Source: Corynebacterium bovis DSM 20582 = CIP 54.80 (lineage in GTDB: Bacteria > Actinomycetota > Actinomycetes > Mycobacteriales > Mycobacteriaceae). Taken from it: a stretch of 64,000 nucleotides of DNA. The stretch is from positions 992,001-1,056,000 of the forward strand of contig NZ_CP047187.1 of assembly GCF_030408615.1 (NCBI RefSeq), read 5' to 3'. The notes under the pieces are model-generated. The model saw only the letters and a list, made by a program, of their open reading frames with translations, was not told the DNA's origin and ran no database searches. This document shows positions 39,838 through 48,559 of this stretch, piece by piece. A program made the translations under genes and the position numbers. Within the stretch, counting starts at the first letter, position 1; each line of letters begins with the position of its first letter.

Positions 39838-40866
39838 ATGCGTATCGCGACCCTGACCAGTGGTGGAGACTGTCCCGGCCTCAACGCCGTCATCCGCGGG
39901 GTGGTGAGGACGGCGTCGGGGGCCGGGGCCACCGTCGTGGGGTACCAGGACGGCTGGCAGGGGCTGCTGGAGGACCGGCGGGTGCAGCTCTACGACGACG
40001 AGAACATCGACCGGATCCTCCGCCGGGGCGGCACGATCCTCGGCACGGGCCGCCTGCACCCCGACGACTTCCGGGCGGGTATCGACCGGGTGAAGGCGAA
40101 CCTCGCCGACGCGGGGATCGACGCCCTCATCGCGATCGGCGGCGAGGGCACCCTCAAGGGGGCCCAGTGGCTCCACGAGAACGGTGTGCCGGTGGTCGGG
40201 GTGCCGAAGACGATCGACAACGACGTCAACGGCACGGACGCGACCTTCGGCTTCGACACGGCCGTCGCCGTGGCGACGGACGCGATCGACCGCCTCCACA
40301 CGACGGCGGAGTCGCACAACCGCGTGATGATCGTCGAGACGATGGGCCGGCACGTCGGCTGGATCGCCCTCCACGCCGGCATGGCCGGCGGCGCGCACGA
40401 CATCCTCATCCCGGAGTTCCCCTTCGACATCGAGGACGTGTGCAAGAAGATGGCGCGCCGGTTCCAGATGGGGGAGAAGTACGGCATCATCGTCGTCGCC
40501 GAGGGGGCCGTGCCCCGGGAGGGCACGCTCGAGATGCCGGAACGGCAGGTCGACCGCTACGGCCACGAGAAGCTGGAGAACATGGGCCAGACGATCGCGA
40601 ACGAGATCCACCGCCGGTTGGACACCGACGTGCGGGCCACGGTCCTCGGCCACATCCAGCGCGGGGGTACCCCGACGGCGTACGACAGGGTCCTCGCCAC
40701 CCGGTTCGCGGTGCACGCGACGCGGTCGGCGCTGCGCGGGGAGTTCGGCGTCGTCGTCGCCCTGCACGGCGAGGAGATCCAGCGGATCAGTTTCCCCGAG
40801 GCCGTGGGGACGCTCAAGCGCGTGCCCGAGGGGCGGTACACCACCGCGCAGGCCCTGTTCGGCTGA
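39838..40866 (+). CDS. pfkA: 6-phosphofructokinase
   Basis: Phosphorylates fructose 6-phosphate in glycolysis. The 342 residues show [19 protein letters not shown] (101-105), PKTIDND (123-129) and ETMGRHVGW. Specificity positions read Gly104 with Lys124: Gly104 is the ATP-type residue while Lys124 is common in PPi-type and group III enzymes. ATP-dependent actinobacterial PFKs with this combination are known, so ATP is the likely donor. Glu103 replaces the usual Asp. A leaderless promoter stands directly before the ATG. Confidence 0.95.
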   Translation: MRIATLTSGGDCPGLNAVIRGVVRTASGAGATVVGYQDGWQGLLEDRRVQLYDDENIDRILRRGGTILGTGRLHPDDFRAGIDRVKANLADAGIDALIAIGGEGTLKGAQWLHENGVPVVGVPKTIDNDVNGTDATFGFDTAVAVATDAIDRLHTTAESHNRVMIVETMGRHVGWIALHAGMAGGAHDILIPEFPFDIEDVCKKMARRFQMGEKYGIIVVAEGAVPREGTLEMPERQVDRYGHEKLENMGQTIANEIHRRLDTDVRATVLGHIQRGGTPTAYDRVLATRFAVHATRSALRGEFGVVVALHGEEIQRISFPEAVGTLKRVPEGRYTTAQALFG

Positions 40867-40903
40867 TCGGCCGCCCCCGGCACGCCGCCGGGCCCGGAAC
40901 AAC

Positions 40904-40909
40904 TAGACT
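40904..40909 (+). promoter_or_regulatory. -10 element of gatB
   Basis: TAGACT ends eight bases before ATG 40918, with no recognisable ribosome-binding site. Confidence 0.5.
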
Positions 40910-40917
40910 GTGGGACC

Positions 40918-42435
40918 ATGACTGCCGCCGCGTACGACTACTCCGATGACGTGATGGACTTCGACGAGGTGCTCGAGCGCTTCGACCCCGTAATGGGGAT
41001 GGAGGTCCACGTCGAGCTCGCCACGAACACGAAGATGTTCTCCGCGTCCTCCGCGGAGTTCGGTGACGAGCCGAACAGCAACGTCGACCCGACGTGCCTC
41101 GGCCTGCCCGGGGCGCTGCCCGTCGTCAACCGGAAGGGCGTCGAGTGGGCGATCACCATCGGCCTCGCCCTCAACTGCTCCATCGCGGAGTCCTCGCGCT
41201 TCGCCCGGAAGAACTACTTCTACCCGGACCAGCCGAAGAACTACCAGATCTCCCAGTACGACGAGCCGATCGCCTACGACGGTCACCTCGACGTGACCCT
41301 CAGCGACGGCACCCCGTGGCGGATCGAGATCGAACGGGCCCACATGGAGGAGGACACCGGCAAGCTCACCCACCTCGGCGGCGCCGACGGCCGGATCCAC
41401 GGGGCCACGCAGTCGCTCGTCGACTGCAACCGCGCGGGCGTGCCGCTCATCGAGATCGTGACCAAGCCGATCGAGGGGGCGGGGGAGCGTGCCCCCGAGG
41501 TCGCCAAGGCCTACGTCACGGCACTCCGTGACCTGGTCAAGGCTCTGGGCGTGTCCGACGCCCGGATGGACCAGGGCTCCATGCGCGTGGACTCGAACCT
41601 CTCGCTGCGGGAGAAGGGGACGACGGAGTACGGCACCCGCACCGAGACGAAGAACATCAACTCCCTGAAGTCCGTCGAACAGGCCGTGCGGTTCGAGATG
41701 CAGCGCCAGGCGGCGTGCCTCGTCAACGGCGTCGAGATCATCCAGGAGACGCGGCACTACCAGGAGGCCGACGGCTCGACCTCCCGCGGCCGCCCGAAGG
41801 AGACGATGGCGGACTACCGGTACTTCAACGACCCGGACCTGCCGCCGGTCCTCGCCCCCCGGGAGTGGGTCGAGGAGATCCGTGCGACCCTGCCCGAGAT
41901 GCCGTGGATCCGTCGCGCCCGCGTCCAGAAGGAGTGGGGGCTCTCGGACGAGGAGCTGCGTGACCTCGTCAACGCCGGGGCCCTCGACCTCGTCGCCGAC
42001 ACGGTCGAGGCCGGGGCGAGTGCCTCCGAGGCCCGCTCCTGGTGGGTGTCCTACCTCTCCCAGAAGGCCAACGAGGCGGGCACCGAGCTCGACGGCCTGG
42101 CCATCACCCCGGCCCAGGTCGCGCGCGTCGCCGCGCTCGTCGCCGAGGGCAAGCTGACGAACAAGCTCGCCCGTCAGGCCGTCGACGGGGTCCTCGCCGG
42201 GGAGGGGGACGTCGACGAGGTCGTCGCGGCCCGCGGGCTCGAGGTCGTGCGGGGCGACGGGGCCATCGAGAAGGCCGTCGACGACGCCCTGGCGGCCAAC
42301 CCCGACATCGTCGAGAAGTACCGGGCCGGGAACACCAAGGTCACCGGCGCCATCGTCGGTGCGGTCATGAAGGCGACGCGGGGCAAGGCGGACCCGGCGC
42401 AGGTCAACGCCCTCATCGCCGAGAAGCTCTCCTGA
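40918..42435 (+). CDS. gatB: Asp/Glu-tRNA amidotransferase subunit B
   Basis: Kinase/tRNA-binding subunit of GatCAB: phosphorylates the misacylated Glu/Asp-tRNA and receives ammonia from GatA. Landmarks are [57 protein letters not shown] and the [11 protein letters not shown] segment. The C-terminal helical tail domain ([37 protein letters not shown]) binds tRNA. The length is 505 residues. Confidence 0.97.
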   Translation: MTAAAYDYSDDVMDFDEVLERFDPVMGMEVHVELATNTKMFSASSAEFGDEPNSNVDPTCLGLPGALPVVNRKGVEWAITIGLALNCSIAESSRFARKNYFYPDQPKNYQISQYDEPIAYDGHLDVTLSDGTPWRIEIERAHMEEDTGKLTHLGGADGRIHGATQSLVDCNRAGVPLIEIVTKPIEGAGERAPEVAKAYVTALRDLVKALGVSDARMDQGSMRVDSNLSLREKGTTEYGTRTETKNINSLKSVEQAVRFEMQRQAACLVNGVEIIQETRHYQEADGSTSRGRPKETMADYRYFNDPDLPPVLAPREWVEEIRATLPEMPWIRRARVQKEWGLSDEELRDLVNAGALDLVADTVEAGASASEARSWWVSYLSQKANEAGTELDGLAITPAQVARVAALVAEGKLTNKLARQAVDGVLAGEGDVDEVVAARGLEVVRGDGAIEKAVDDALAANPDIVEKYRAGNTKVTGAIVGAVMKATRGKADPAQVNALIAEKLS

Positions 42436-42444
42436 GCCGTGCCC

Positions 42445-42540
42445 GCGGGGCCGGGGGCCCGTGACCGGCCCCTCACGCGGGGCCGGGGGGCCGTGACCGG
42501 CCCCTCACGCGGGGCCGGGGGGCCGTGTGCGGCCCCTCAC
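42445..42540. repeat. Three tandem 32-bp hairpin-forming repeats after gatB
   Basis: Units at 42445-42476, 42477-42508 and 42509-42540 are near-identical (one to three differences). Within each, GGGGCCG can pair with CGGCCCC around an approximately 12-nt loop, so the transcript would carry three successive GC stem-loops. A fourth partial unit may follow. Nothing about spacing or spacer diversity resembles CRISPR. Confidence 0.9.
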
Positions 42541-42570
42541 CCGGGGGTGAGTGGGGCCTGAGCTGCGAAT

Positions 42571-42592
42571 ATGCTGCGGGGCAGCATTCTTA
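42571..42592 (+). terminator. Candidate intrinsic terminator after gatB
   Basis: ATGCTGC (42571-42577), GGG loop, GCAGCAT (42581-42587), then TCTTA. A perfect 7-bp stem in an A/T-richer context, just after the tandem hairpins. Confidence 0.55.
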
Positions 42593-42881
42593 CGGTGTGT
42601 GAGGTGCTGCTCTCATCCGGGGGACGACGCCGCCGCGGACATGACGGCGAGCTGTGAGCGGGCTGACCGGGGGTGGTGTGCACACGTGTGTGTACCTGGT
42701 GTTCACCTGGGGAACGTAGCATCGGGTCTCGGACCGCCGCTGCCTCCGGCGACATCGGTCTCACCGACGCCGCTCCGGGGTCGGCGGGCGCGGGGAACTC
42801 CCCGTTCCCGTGCGCCTGGGCGGGGGAAGCGCCTGCATGTGGTCCGTGTCGCAGACCTTCGCAGAAAAGATAGGACTCCAC
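42593..42881 (+). promoter_or_regulatory. Upstream region of the lipase gene
   Basis: No gene is credible here. Two overlapping perfect palindromes, GTGTGCACAC (42676-42685) and CACACGTGTG (42681-42690), sit about 30 bp before a TAGCAT hexamer (42717-42722) that may be the -10, giving a leader of about 150 nt. The palindromes look like a regulator-binding site. Confidence 0.45.
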
Positions 42882-44330
42882 GTGAGGAAATCCGTCATGT
42901 CCGTCGCCGCGGCCGTCAGCGTCGCCGTCGGAACCGTCGTCATCCCCGTCGCGTCGGCAGCGCCCGGGTCGTCCGTCAACGGACCCCAGGAGGGGGCGCC
43001 CCTCGGGGGCTCCTCCGTCACCCGCGACGCCGCCGGGTTCTTCGGGAACACCATCGACGTCTCGGGCCTCAACCCCGGTGACATCATCGACGTCCGCCAC
43101 CTGCCCTACCACGCCTTCGGCTTCTCCCTGCCGCTCGATGTCGTCCAGATCAAGTACCGGACGACCGACGCGCAGGGCCGGGCCACCTACGGCGTGACGT
43201 CCGTCGTCAAGCCCCCGGTGCCGCAGAACGACCGCGTCGTGTCGTTCCACTCGGTGTACGACTCCCTGAACCCCGAGCACAGCCCGTCCCGCGCGATCCA
43301 GGGCGACGTCGCCTTCGGCACGCTCGTCGACTCCGGCGAGACGGCCGCGGTCGCCGGCTTCCTCGCGCAGGGCACGACCGTCGTCATCACCGACATCGAG
43401 GGCCAGAACGCGAACTTCGCCGCCGGCCCCGAGTACGGGACGACGACGCTCGACGCCCTCCGCGCGGCCACGGCCGAGCCGAGCACCGGCATCGCGCCGG
43501 ACGCGAAGATCGGGCTCATGGGCTACTCGGGCGGGGCGATCGCGACGAACTGGGCGGCGCAGCTCGCGCCGTCCTACGCCCCGGAGATCAACGACCGCCT
43601 CGTCGGTGCGGCCACCGGCGGGCTGCTCGTCGACCCCCTCCACAACCTCGAGTACATCGACGGCAGCCGCAGCTGGGCCGGCGTCATGGCGATGACGATC
43701 ATCGGGCTGACCCGCGCGTACGGCGTCGACCCCGAGCCGTACATGTCCGACTACGGCCGGGACCTGTTCCACCGCATGAACCGGACCTCCATCGGCGAGG
43801 TCGAGGGGATGTACGGCGGCATGACGTGGGCCTCCCTCGTCAAGCCGGAGTACCGCGACCCGCGGTCCGTGCCCGAGATCGTCGACGTGCTGAACAAGGT
43901 CAACCTCGGCCAGGCCCCGGACCCGACGGTCCCGTTCTACTTCGGGCAGGCGCTCGGCGGTGAGATCGACGGCACCCCGGACGGCGGGCCGAACATCGGC
44001 GGCGGCGACGGCGTCATGGTCGCCGGCGACAACCGGACGCTCGCGCGGAAGTACTGCGAGGCCGGTGTGCCCGTGAAGTACGACGAGTACCCGGTCCTGC
44101 CCCACACCCCGGCGTTCGCGGTGTGGTTCCCGGCGGCGACGATCTGGCTCAACGCCCGGTTCGAGGGCCGCCCGGCCCCGAGCACGTGTGACGCGATCCC
44201 GGAGGGCAACGACCTCAGCCCGGAGACGACCGTGCCGCAGGCCCCCGCCGACGGCCCGCAGGCGCAGCCGCAGGGCAGCGCCGGTTTCCGCTGGGGCCTC
44301 ACGGGGTCCAGCAACGGCGCGCTCGGCTGA
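42882..44330 (+). CDS. Secreted lipase (secretory lipase family)
   Basis: A 482-residue exported alpha/beta hydrolase. GTG 42882 (AGGA seven bases upstream) gives a signal peptide of about 26 residues ending VASA before APGSS. The nucleophile elbow is GYSGG with Ser216; the catalytic His is likely in VLPHTPAFA, and an Asp in a loop such as GGGDGVMVAGDN. Two cysteines near the C-terminus (KYCEAG and STCDAIP) could form a disulfide. The pattern fits the LIP family of secreted triacylglycerol lipases common in corynebacteria. The C-terminus is Pro/Gln-rich. Confidence 0.88.
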   Translation: MRKSVMSVAAAVSVAVGTVVIPVASAAPGSSVNGPQEGAPLGGSSVTRDAAGFFGNTIDVSGLNPGDIIDVRHLPYHAFGFSLPLDVVQIKYRTTDAQGRATYGVTSVVKPPVPQNDRVVSFHSVYDSLNPEHSPSRAIQGDVAFGTLVDSGETAAVAGFLAQGTTVVITDIEGQNANFAAGPEYGTTTLDALRAATAEPSTGIAPDAKIGLMGYSGGAIATNWAAQLAPSYAPEINDRLVGAATGGLLVDPLHNLEYIDGSRSWAGVMAMTIIGLTRAYGVDPEPYMSDYGRDLFHRMNRTSIGEVEGMYGGMTWASLVKPEYRDPRSVPEIVDVLNKVNLGQAPDPTVPFYFGQALGGEIDGTPDGGPNIGGGDGVMVAGDNRTLARKYCEAGVPVKYDEYPVLPHTPAFAVWFPAATIWLNARFEGRPAPSTCDAIPEGNDLSPETTVPQAPADGPQAQPQGSAGFRWGLTGSSNGALG

Positions 44331-44360
44331 CGCTGCGCCCCGGGGGGTGGCGGCCGGCGT

Positions 44361-44388
44361 GTGACGGCCTGAGCATCACGGCCGTCAC
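44361..44388 (+). terminator. Hairpin after the lipase gene
   Basis: GTGACGGCC (44361-44369) pairs perfectly with GGCCGTCAC (44380-44388). No T-tract. The rest of the 147-bp convergent gap holds four further GGGCCGTCAC-like copies. Confidence 0.5.
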
Positions 44389-44477
44389 CACCGGGCCGTC
44401 ACCGCCGTCACCGGCGGGCCGTCACGGCCCCGGAGTCCTACGACGCCGGGCCGTCACCGCCGGTCACGGCCGGAGCG

Positions 44478-45545
44478 TCAGTCCCGGCCGCTCACGCGCG
44501 CGTCGAACGCGCCCTTCTCGTCGCCGTCGAGGACGTCGACGTCCGCCGGCGCACCGGGGGCGGTGCCGGTCTCCCCGAAGGGGGTGCCGCCGAGGTTCTC
44601 CCGGTCGTGCGGGGTGTAGAACTCCGCCGGGTCGGGGCCGACGGCGACGATGCCCTTGGGGTTCACGTCGGTGTGGACGATGTAGTAGTGGTCCTTGATC
44701 TGCTGGAAGTTCGTCGTGTCACCGAACCCGGGGGTCTGGAACAGGTCCCGCAGGTACCCGCTGAGCGCCGGGTACTCGGAGATCTTCCGGCGGTTGCACT
44801 TGAAGTGGCCGTGGTAGACCATGTCGAAGCGGATGAGGGTGGGGTAGAGGAAGACGTCCGCGAGGGTGATGTGGTCACCGACGAGGTAGCGCCGCTCGGT
44901 GAGGCGGTCGTCGAGCATGTCGAGGGTCTCGAACAGCTCGGTGACGGCGGACTCGTAGGCGTCCTGGCTGCCGGCGAAGCCGGCCTTGTACACGCCGTTG
45001 TTCACCGTCCGGTAGATGCGGTCCGCGAGCTCGTCGATCTCGTCGCGGAGCTCCTCGGGGTAGAGGTCCGGGGCCCCGTCGCGGTGGTGCTCGCCCCACT
45101 CGAGGACGAAGTCCTTGACGATGGAGAAGAAGTCGTTGGTGACGGCCTTGCGGCTCTCGATGTCGACGACCGTCGGCACGGTGATGCCCTTGGGGTAGTC
45201 GGGGAAGCGGTGGAGGTAGCAGTCCCGGAGACGGCCGACACCGAGGACGGGGTCGACGCTGTTCTCGTAGAGGTCGAAGGTCCACGACTTCCAGTCGTGG
45301 GTCGGGCCGGTCAGGCCGAGGGACAGCGCGTCCTCGAGCCCGAGGAGTCGCCGGGTGATGATCGTCCGGTGCGCCCAGGGGCAGGCGCGCGCACCGACGA
45401 GCCGGTAGGTGCCGGCGGCCACCGGCCACGCCTCGCCCTTGCCGGAGCGGGTGGTGGACGGGTCGAACGAGGACGGGTCGGCGACGATCCGGTCGTCGAT
45501 GTAACTGGTGTCGCGGTCGTACGCTCCGTCTGCGGCGTAAGGCAT
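44478..45545 (-). CDS. Glutathionyl/mycothiolyl-hydroquinone reductase (YqjG/ECM4 type)
   Basis: A 355-residue xi-class glutathione S-transferase relative. The catalytic Cys is C55 in RACPWAHRT; typical segments are DYPKGITVPTVVDI, TVNNGVYKAGFAGSQDAYE, LVGDHITLADVFLYPTLIRFD and HGHFKCNRRKI. In glutathione bacteria these enzymes reduce glutathionyl-hydroquinones; corynebacteria use mycothiol instead, so a mycothiol substrate is an inference. ATG 45545 has AAAGGAA eight bases upstream on the mRNA. The long open frame beyond it, to 47141, is antisense to doxX and not coding. Confidence 0.88.
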   Translation of the reverse strand: MPYAADGAYDRDTSYIDDRIVADPSSFDPSTTRSGKGEAWPVAAGTYRLVGARACPWAHRTIITRRLLGLEDALSLGLTGPTHDWKSWTFDLYENSVDPVLGVGRLRDCYLHRFPDYPKGITVPTVVDIESRKAVTNDFFSIVKDFVLEWGEHHRDGAPDLYPEELRDEIDELADRIYRTVNNGVYKAGFAGSQDAYESAVTELFETLDMLDDRLTERRYLVGDHITLADVFLYPTLIRFDMVYHGHFKCNRRKISEYPALSGYLRDLFQTPGFGDTTNFQQIKDHYYIVHTDVNPKGIVAVGPDPAEFYTPHDRENLGGTPFGETGTAPGAPADVDVLDGDEKGAFDARVSGRD

Positions 45546-45684
45546 GGTGTGTGTTCCTTTCCCTGGCGTCGGGGGGTCCGCGGGGAGGCGGACGTGCCGC
45601 CGACCGGGACCCGACGACGCCGTGTCTGTGGTGTGGACCGGCCGACGACATGCCGGACGATCTGCGGCGTTCTGTCCGGGGCCT

Positions 45685-45694
45685 AGCTTAGACT
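45685..45694. promoter_or_regulatory. Overlapping divergent -10 elements of the reductase and doxX genes
   Basis: TAGACT (45689-45694, plus) serves doxX at leaderless spacing. On the minus strand TAAGCT (45685-45690) could serve the reductase gene with a leader of about 135 nt. The two hexamers share bases, so the polymerase could not occupy both at once. Confidence 0.4.
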
Positions 45695-45701
45695 CGCGGG
45701 T

Positions 45702-47384
45702 GTGAGTGATGCATCGAAGCCGGAGAGAGAGACCCAGGGGCCGTCCCGATCCGAGGATGCCCGCGCCGAGACGTCGAAGGGGGGCACGCCCACCGGGTCC
45801 GGAGGGGCCGGGGTGCCCCCGGCCACGGGCGGACGCCGGGTGGACAGTGTCGATGACATCGACGAGATCGACGTCCCCGTGTACCGCCGTGTGACACGGG
45901 AGGACATCGAGCGCGCCCAGCGTGAGGCCGCGGCGGCGGAGACGCCGGAGCGGCCGGCGGCGCAGACCCCGCCGCGGACGTCCCAGGCCCCGGCGCAGCC
46001 GGAGCGGACGGCGCAGCCGCGGACGTCCGCGCCGGGGACGGGGTCGGAGCAGGAGCCCGAGACGATCGTGCAGCCGGCGCAGCGGCCGAAGCAGCCGCAG
46101 CAGTCGACCGCGGCACAGCGGCCGGAGCAGGCGCAGTCGGCCGCCGCCGCCCGACCGGCATCGACGGGCCGTGCCGTGCCCGCCTCCGGGGACCGGCCCC
46201 GGGCCGGCCAGGACGGTGACGTGCGCGACACCCGCGACGCCGGTGGTTCCCGGGACACCCGCGATTCCCGCGACGCCGGTGGTTCCCGGGACACCGGCGA
46301 CGCGCGCGGTGACGCACGGGATGACGCGGCGGGGTCGTCGCTCCGCCGGAGCCGTGACCTCTACGAGATGACGGGCCGCGCGCGCCCGCGCCGCATCGAG
46401 CCGCGCCGCCCGGCACCCGCCGACGTCCCGCTGCCCTACGAGGACCCGGCGGCGACCGGGGCCCCCGCCGGTGCAGGCCGGGGACCGGACGCCGGCGCGC
46501 CGGTGCCGGGTCCGGTCGTGGGGGACGACGCCGCCTTCGAACGGACCGCCGTCCTCGACGGTTCGCAGCGTCCGGCCGCCCCGCGGGCAGCCGACGGCAC
46601 CCCGGCCGACGCCCGGGGCCCGGTTGCGCCGGCGCCGGCGACCCGGCCGGGGGCGACCCCGGACCGCGGCGTGGGCGTCCCGGACGACGGCACGGCCCCG
46701 ACGACGGTCATGGACGTCCCCGGTCGCCGGGGCGGCGACGCGGTGCCGGCCGACGGCCCCGTGCCCGCTGCGGGCTACGCCCCGACGCCGGTCGCGGCCG
46801 CCGACGGGACGCCCGTCGCGGAGCCGGCCCCGGAGGCTGAGGCCGACGCCGCCGAGCACGTCGACGACCGTCGCGGCACCCTCGGCTTCGGTCTGCTCCT
46901 CCTGCGCCTCGTCATCGGCGGGCTGCTCCTCGTCCGCGGCCTGCAGACCCTGTTCCGCTTCGGCGGCGACCCCGGGATCACCGCGCTGGAGGACGCCTTC
47001 CACGCGTACACGGGGGCCGACGTGCTCTCGCTCGCCCTGCCGGTCGCGGAGGTCGTGGCCGGTGGCCTCGTGATCCTCGGGCTCGTCACGCCGCTCGGTG
47101 CCGCCCTCGGCGCCGTCGCCGCCGGCTTCATGACGCTGCACAACCTGGGGACCTTCGACTCCTCACTGTGGCCGTACGCGATGAACCCCCAGATCCAGGC
47201 GTGGGGGCTGCTCGCCGCGGGTGCGGGGATCCTCGTGTTCACCGGCCCGGGCACGGTCTCGGCGGACGCCGGGCGTGGCTGGTCGCGCCGGCCGCTGGCC
47301 TCGGCGTGGATCTTCGCCGTCGTCGCCGTCGTCGCGCTGGGGGTCCTGTGGTACGCCGTCGGGGGCGGCAACCCGCTGACCTGA
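45702..47384 (+). CDS. DoxX-family membrane protein with long disordered N-terminus
   Basis: A 560-residue protein in two unequal parts. Residues 1 to about 395 are hydrophilic, rich in Pro, Ala, Gly, Asp, Arg and Gln, without recognisable fold; a short conserved-looking block IDEIDVPVYRRVTREDI is at about 52-68. Residues about 400-555 form the DoxX domain with four membrane segments (TLGFGLLLLRLVIGGLLLVRGLQTLFRF split across the first). M. tuberculosis DoxX (Rv3005c), in the corresponding place between gatB and cfp6, works with SodA and SseA in oxidative stress defence. Here the function is inferred. Probably leaderless from GTG 45702. Confidence 0.82.
   Translation: MSDASKPERETQGPSRSEDARAETSKGGTPTGSGGAGVPPATGGRRVDSVDDIDEIDVPVYRRVTREDIERAQREAAAAETPERPAAQTPPRTSQAPAQPERTAQPRTSAPGTGSEQEPETIVQPAQRPKQPQQSTAAQRPEQAQSAAAARPASTGRAVPASGDRPRAGQDGDVRDTRDAGGSRDTRDSRDAGGSRDTGDARGDARDDAAGSSLRRSRDLYEMTGRARPRRIEPRRPAPADVPLPYEDPAATGAPAGAGRGPDAGAPVPGPVVGDDAAFERTAVLDGSQRPAAPRAADGTPADARGPVAPAPATRPGATPDRGVGVPDDGTAPTTVMDVPGRRGGDAVPADGPVPAAGYAPTPVAAADGTPVAEPAPEAEADAAEHVDDRRGTLGFGLLLLRLVIGGLLLVRGLQTLFRFGGDPGITALEDAFHAYTGADVLSLALPVAEVVAGGLVILGLVTPLGAALGAVAAGFMTLHNLGTFDSSLWPYAMNPQIQAWGLLAAGAGILVFTGPGTVSADAGRGWSRRPLASAWIFAVVAVVALGVLWYAVGGGNPLT
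46231..46295. repeat. Perfect 29-bp direct repeat (36-bp period) inside doxX
   Basis: The same 29 bases occur at 46231-46259 and 46267-46295, encoding two copies of RDAGGSRDT in the disordered N-terminal part. Confidence 0.85.
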
Positions 47385-47454
47385 CCGTCGTCGCCTGACC
47401 GCCGCCGTCCGGCGGTGACCGCCCGACGCCCCGGCGTCCCGGAGTTCGCCCCGG

Positions 47455-47580
47455 GGTGCCGGGGCGTTGTCGTGCCCCTGTCGTGCCCCTGCCGTGCCGG
47501 GGGTCCGGCGCCGGGTGTGTCCGGATCCTGCGTCCTGGGTGCCGGGGCGTTGTCGTGCCCCTGCCGTGCCGGGGCCGGGG
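47455..47580. repeat. 83-bp-period direct repeats between convergent doxX and lysE
   Basis: A 26-bp unit (47455-47480) recurs perfectly at 47538-47563, both followed by CGTGCCGGGG-like sequence. Each copy can fold GGGGC over GTTGTCGT to GCCCC, so the 205-bp gap carries at least two terminator-like stems. Confidence 0.75.
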
Positions 47581-47589
47581 GCCGGGCCC

Positions 47590-48489
47590 TCAGAGGCCCG
47601 TCGCGAGCCGGACGGCCATGGCCACCATGACCGCGGCGATGACGATGTTGATCGCCCGCCACACCCCGGGGCGGGACAGCGGCCCGGACAGCGCCGCCGC
47701 GCCGTAGCCGATGACGGGGAACCACAGCAGCGTCGCGAGCGTCGCCCCGGAGGCCACGACCCACCGGGCGTCGGCCCCCTGCTGGTTGGCGATGCCGCCG
47801 AACATGACGAACCCGTCGATGTAGGACCCCGGGTTCAGCCACGTCATCGCCAGGGCGACGACGACCGGCCGGGGGACCCGGGCCAGCGTCCGCCGCACGC
47901 GGGACACGTCCCGGCCGGTCCGGTCACCCGGCGCCACGGCAGCGTCCGCGCCGGCAGGCACCGGGGGCGTCGCGCCGTCCGCCACCGCGGGCGTCGCACC
48001 GTCGACCCCGCCGTCCGCCACCGGCCGCGCCGCGACGGTCACCCCGCCGTCCGCCCGGGTCGGCGGCAACGGTTCGAGGCGCGCCCGCCCGGGGAGGGGG
48101 CCGTCGTCCCCCTCACCGTGCCCCTGACCGGCCCCGGACCCGTCGGCGTCCCCGGCCCCCGCCCCGCTCCCGCCGTCGCCCGCCGTCATCCCCGAGGGGC
48201 GGACGGCGTCCCGCACGGCGGTGGACGCGAACCACAGGAGGAAGGCGACGCCGACCCACCGCAGCACCGTGAGGACCACCGGGGCCCGGTCGACGAGGAC
48301 CCCCACCCCGGCGGTGCCGCCGAACACGAGCGCGACGTCCCCGGCCATGCACACGGCGATGACCGCGCCGACACTGCGGCGGAGCAGTCCCTGGCGGATG
48401 ACCAGCGCATTCTGCGGGCCGATGGCGACGATGAGGGACATCCACACGAGGAAGCCCTGCAGTGCCAGGTGGGGTGTGTTCTCCGGCAT
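47590..48489 (-). CDS. lysE: LysE-type amino acid exporter
   Basis: Exports L-lysine/L-arginine (and possibly others). The 299-residue protein has five to six membrane segments and the family signature MSLIVAIGPQNALVIRQG; later TWLNPGSYIDGFVMFGG and WFPVIGYGAAALSGPLS match C. glutamicum LysE. The cytoplasmic linker at residues 98-206 is a Gly/Ala/Asp/Pro-rich segment roughly 50 residues longer than in C. glutamicum. I chose ATG 48489 because TACCCT on this strand ends seven bases upstream (leaderless). It is divergent from lysG, its expected activator. Confidence 0.9.
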   Translation of the reverse strand: MPENTPHLALQGFLVWMSLIVAIGPQNALVIRQGLLRRSVGAVIAVCMAGDVALVFGGTAGVGVLVDRAPVVLTVLRWVGVAFLLWFASTAVRDAVRPSGMTAGDGGSGAGAGDADGSGAGQGHGEGDDGPLPGRARLEPLPPTRADGGVTVAARPVADGGVDGATPAVADGATPPVPAGADAAVAPGDRTGRDVSRVRRTLARVPRPVVVALAMTWLNPGSYIDGFVMFGGIANQQGADARWVVASGATLATLLWFPVIGYGAAALSGPLSRPGVWRAINIVIAAVMVAMAVRLATGL

Positions 48490-48559
48490 GGCGCCCAGGG
48501 TAGGGAGAGCCCGACATGAAGGCAATCGACGTCATCTGCAGGTGGGTTAGAATCCCTTC
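48490..48559. promoter_or_regulatory. lysE/lysG divergent promoter region
   Basis: A 70-bp gap with the lysE -10 TACCCT on the minus strand (AGGGTA at 48497-48502) and the lysG -10 TAGAAT (48548-48553), each six to seven bases from its start codon. Between them, ATGA (48516-48519) and TCAT (48532-48535) form an inverted repeat, a possible LysG operator. Confidence 0.5.

Noticed and set aside
42445..42540. Tandem 32-bp repeats as a CRISPR array
   Set aside because: There are no spacers; units are directly adjacent and self-pairing, and no cas gene is in the window.
45546..47141. N-terminal extension of the YqjG-type reductase to 887 residues
   Set aside because: The extra 500 residues lie antisense to doxX and are low complexity; the real start at 45545 has a ribosome-binding site and matches family length.
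48516..48535. ATGA-N12-TCAT as a proven LysG operator
   Set aside because: The dyad is short and could occur by chance; it is only noted in the promoter entry.
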